From NCBI RefSeq assembly GCF_001400735.1, contig NZ_LJPW01000006.1, forward strand, positions 1 to 33,497: a stretch of 33,497 nt of DNA, read 5' to 3'. The position numbers were made by a program, and so were the translations under genes. The notes beneath the pieces are model-generated. The model saw only the letters and a program-made list of their open reading frames with translations. It was not told the DNA's origin and ran no database searches. Shown here in pieces: positions 33,147 through 33,497 of this stretch. This DNA comes from Pseudomonas caricapapayae. Lineage in GTDB: Bacteria; Pseudomonadota; Gammaproteobacteria; Pseudomonadales; Pseudomonadaceae. Position 1 is the stretch's first letter, and every line of letters begins with the position of its first letter.

Positions 33147-33497
33147 TCGTGATTGCTCGCTCCCGCTTTCCGCTCATGGTGACGTACACGTTCTGGAAAG
33201 CCCGGAATACGGGGCTGATCCTACGCCGATTATTGCGTGGGCATGCAGTTCGTGACGCTCCGCGTCACACGGCGGTTTTGTGGCCTCAGGTGGATTTTCG
33301 CCTCTTCTGACTATCGTGCCGACGCTCCGCGCGGGCATGCAGTTCGTGACGCTCTGCGTCACACGGCGGTCTGTTGTGTCAGGTGGATTTTCTCCTCCTC
33401 TGACTATCGTGCCGACGCTCCGCGTCGGCATGCAGTTCGTGACGCTCCGCGTCACACGGCGGTCTGTGGTGTCAGGTGGATTTTCTCCTCCTCTGAC
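33147..33497. repeat. Tandem 93/94-bp REP-type repeat array (continues past window)
   Basis: No gene in this stretch. Bases 33147-33240 are non-repeated spacer. From 33241 a unit starting GCATGCAGTTCGTGACGC recurs at 33335 and 33428 (spacings 94 and 93); the third copy is cut by the window edge. Each unit has a hairpin GTGACGC-loop-GCGTCAC (33252-33268, 33346-33362, 33439-33455). A second hairpin, GCCGACGC-TCC-GCGTCGGC, lies between units (perfect at 33411-33429, degenerate at 33318-33336). The hairpin loop of unit 2 differs (TCT for TCC) while the stem is kept. Open frames across the array are repeat artefacts. Confidence 0.88.

Noticed and set aside
33174..33455. A - strand open frame with an internally repeated protein across the terminal array
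   Set aside because: The protein repetition only mirrors the DNA repeat; spacing of 94 then 93 bases breaks the frame between units, which is not how a coding repeat behaves.
33241..33497. Possible CRISPR array
   Set aside because: The sequence between the recurring hairpins is itself repeated, so there are no unique spacers, and no cas genes are near.

Overview
The window is a high-GC gammaproteobacterial chromosome segment that reads as Pseudomonas, most likely the P. syringae group. Three things support this. The alginate genes are in Pseudomonas order. The AlgG reading frame, counted from its best start, puts the catalytic H319 and R345 exactly where I recall them in the characterised P. 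syringae enzyme. The right end carries short-hairpin REP-type repeats like those common in this group. There is no rRNA, recognisable tRNA, CRISPR array, IS element or phage gene.

Region 1 (2-12943, + strand) is the distal part of the alginate operon: alg44 (3' part only), algK, algE, algG, algX, algL, algI, algJ, algF and algA. The polymer is drawn across the inner membrane (Alg44), epimerised (AlgG), acetylated (AlgI/J/F/X), edited or cleared by the lyase (AlgL), exported through AlgK/AlgE, and fed by GDP-mannose precursor supply (AlgA). Nearly all junctions are overlapping or tight. The exceptions are algL-algI (REP-like and G/C-rich hairpins) and algF-algA (an 11-bp perfect hairpin). A branched hairpin ends the operon.

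Region 2 (13010-15787, - strand) is a Tc-toxin C-component (TccC/RHS) gene. Its conserved RHS shell and aspartyl self-cleavage motif are followed by an AT-rich C-terminal domain of about 270 residues. That domain carries the sugar-nucleotide-binding residues and spacing of clostridial large-toxin (TcdA/TcdB-type) glycosyltransferases. It is an orphan here, with no TcA or TcB in the window, and is the strongest candidate for something under-described.

Region 3 (15996-23179) holds a small membrane protein and an SDR oxidoreductase (+). Next comes an Aae-like four-gene efflux operon on the - strand (NodT-type outer-membrane factor, FUSC pump, DUF1656, HlyD adaptor) with a divergent LysR regulator. 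Region 4 (23267-29242) holds a GhrB-like 2-hydroxyacid dehydrogenase, a convergent secreted M66/TagA-type zinc metalloprotease with a C-terminal ricin-like lectin module, an EamA exporter, and a divergent AraC regulator.

Region 5 (29231-33146) looks like an iron-acquisition locus: a DUF3649/PepSY-TM/DUF3325 membrane operon (-) divergent from a FecI-type sigma factor and FecR anti-sigma pair (+), with a Fur box next to fecI. The window ends in a 93/94-bp tandem repeat array made of two hairpin types.
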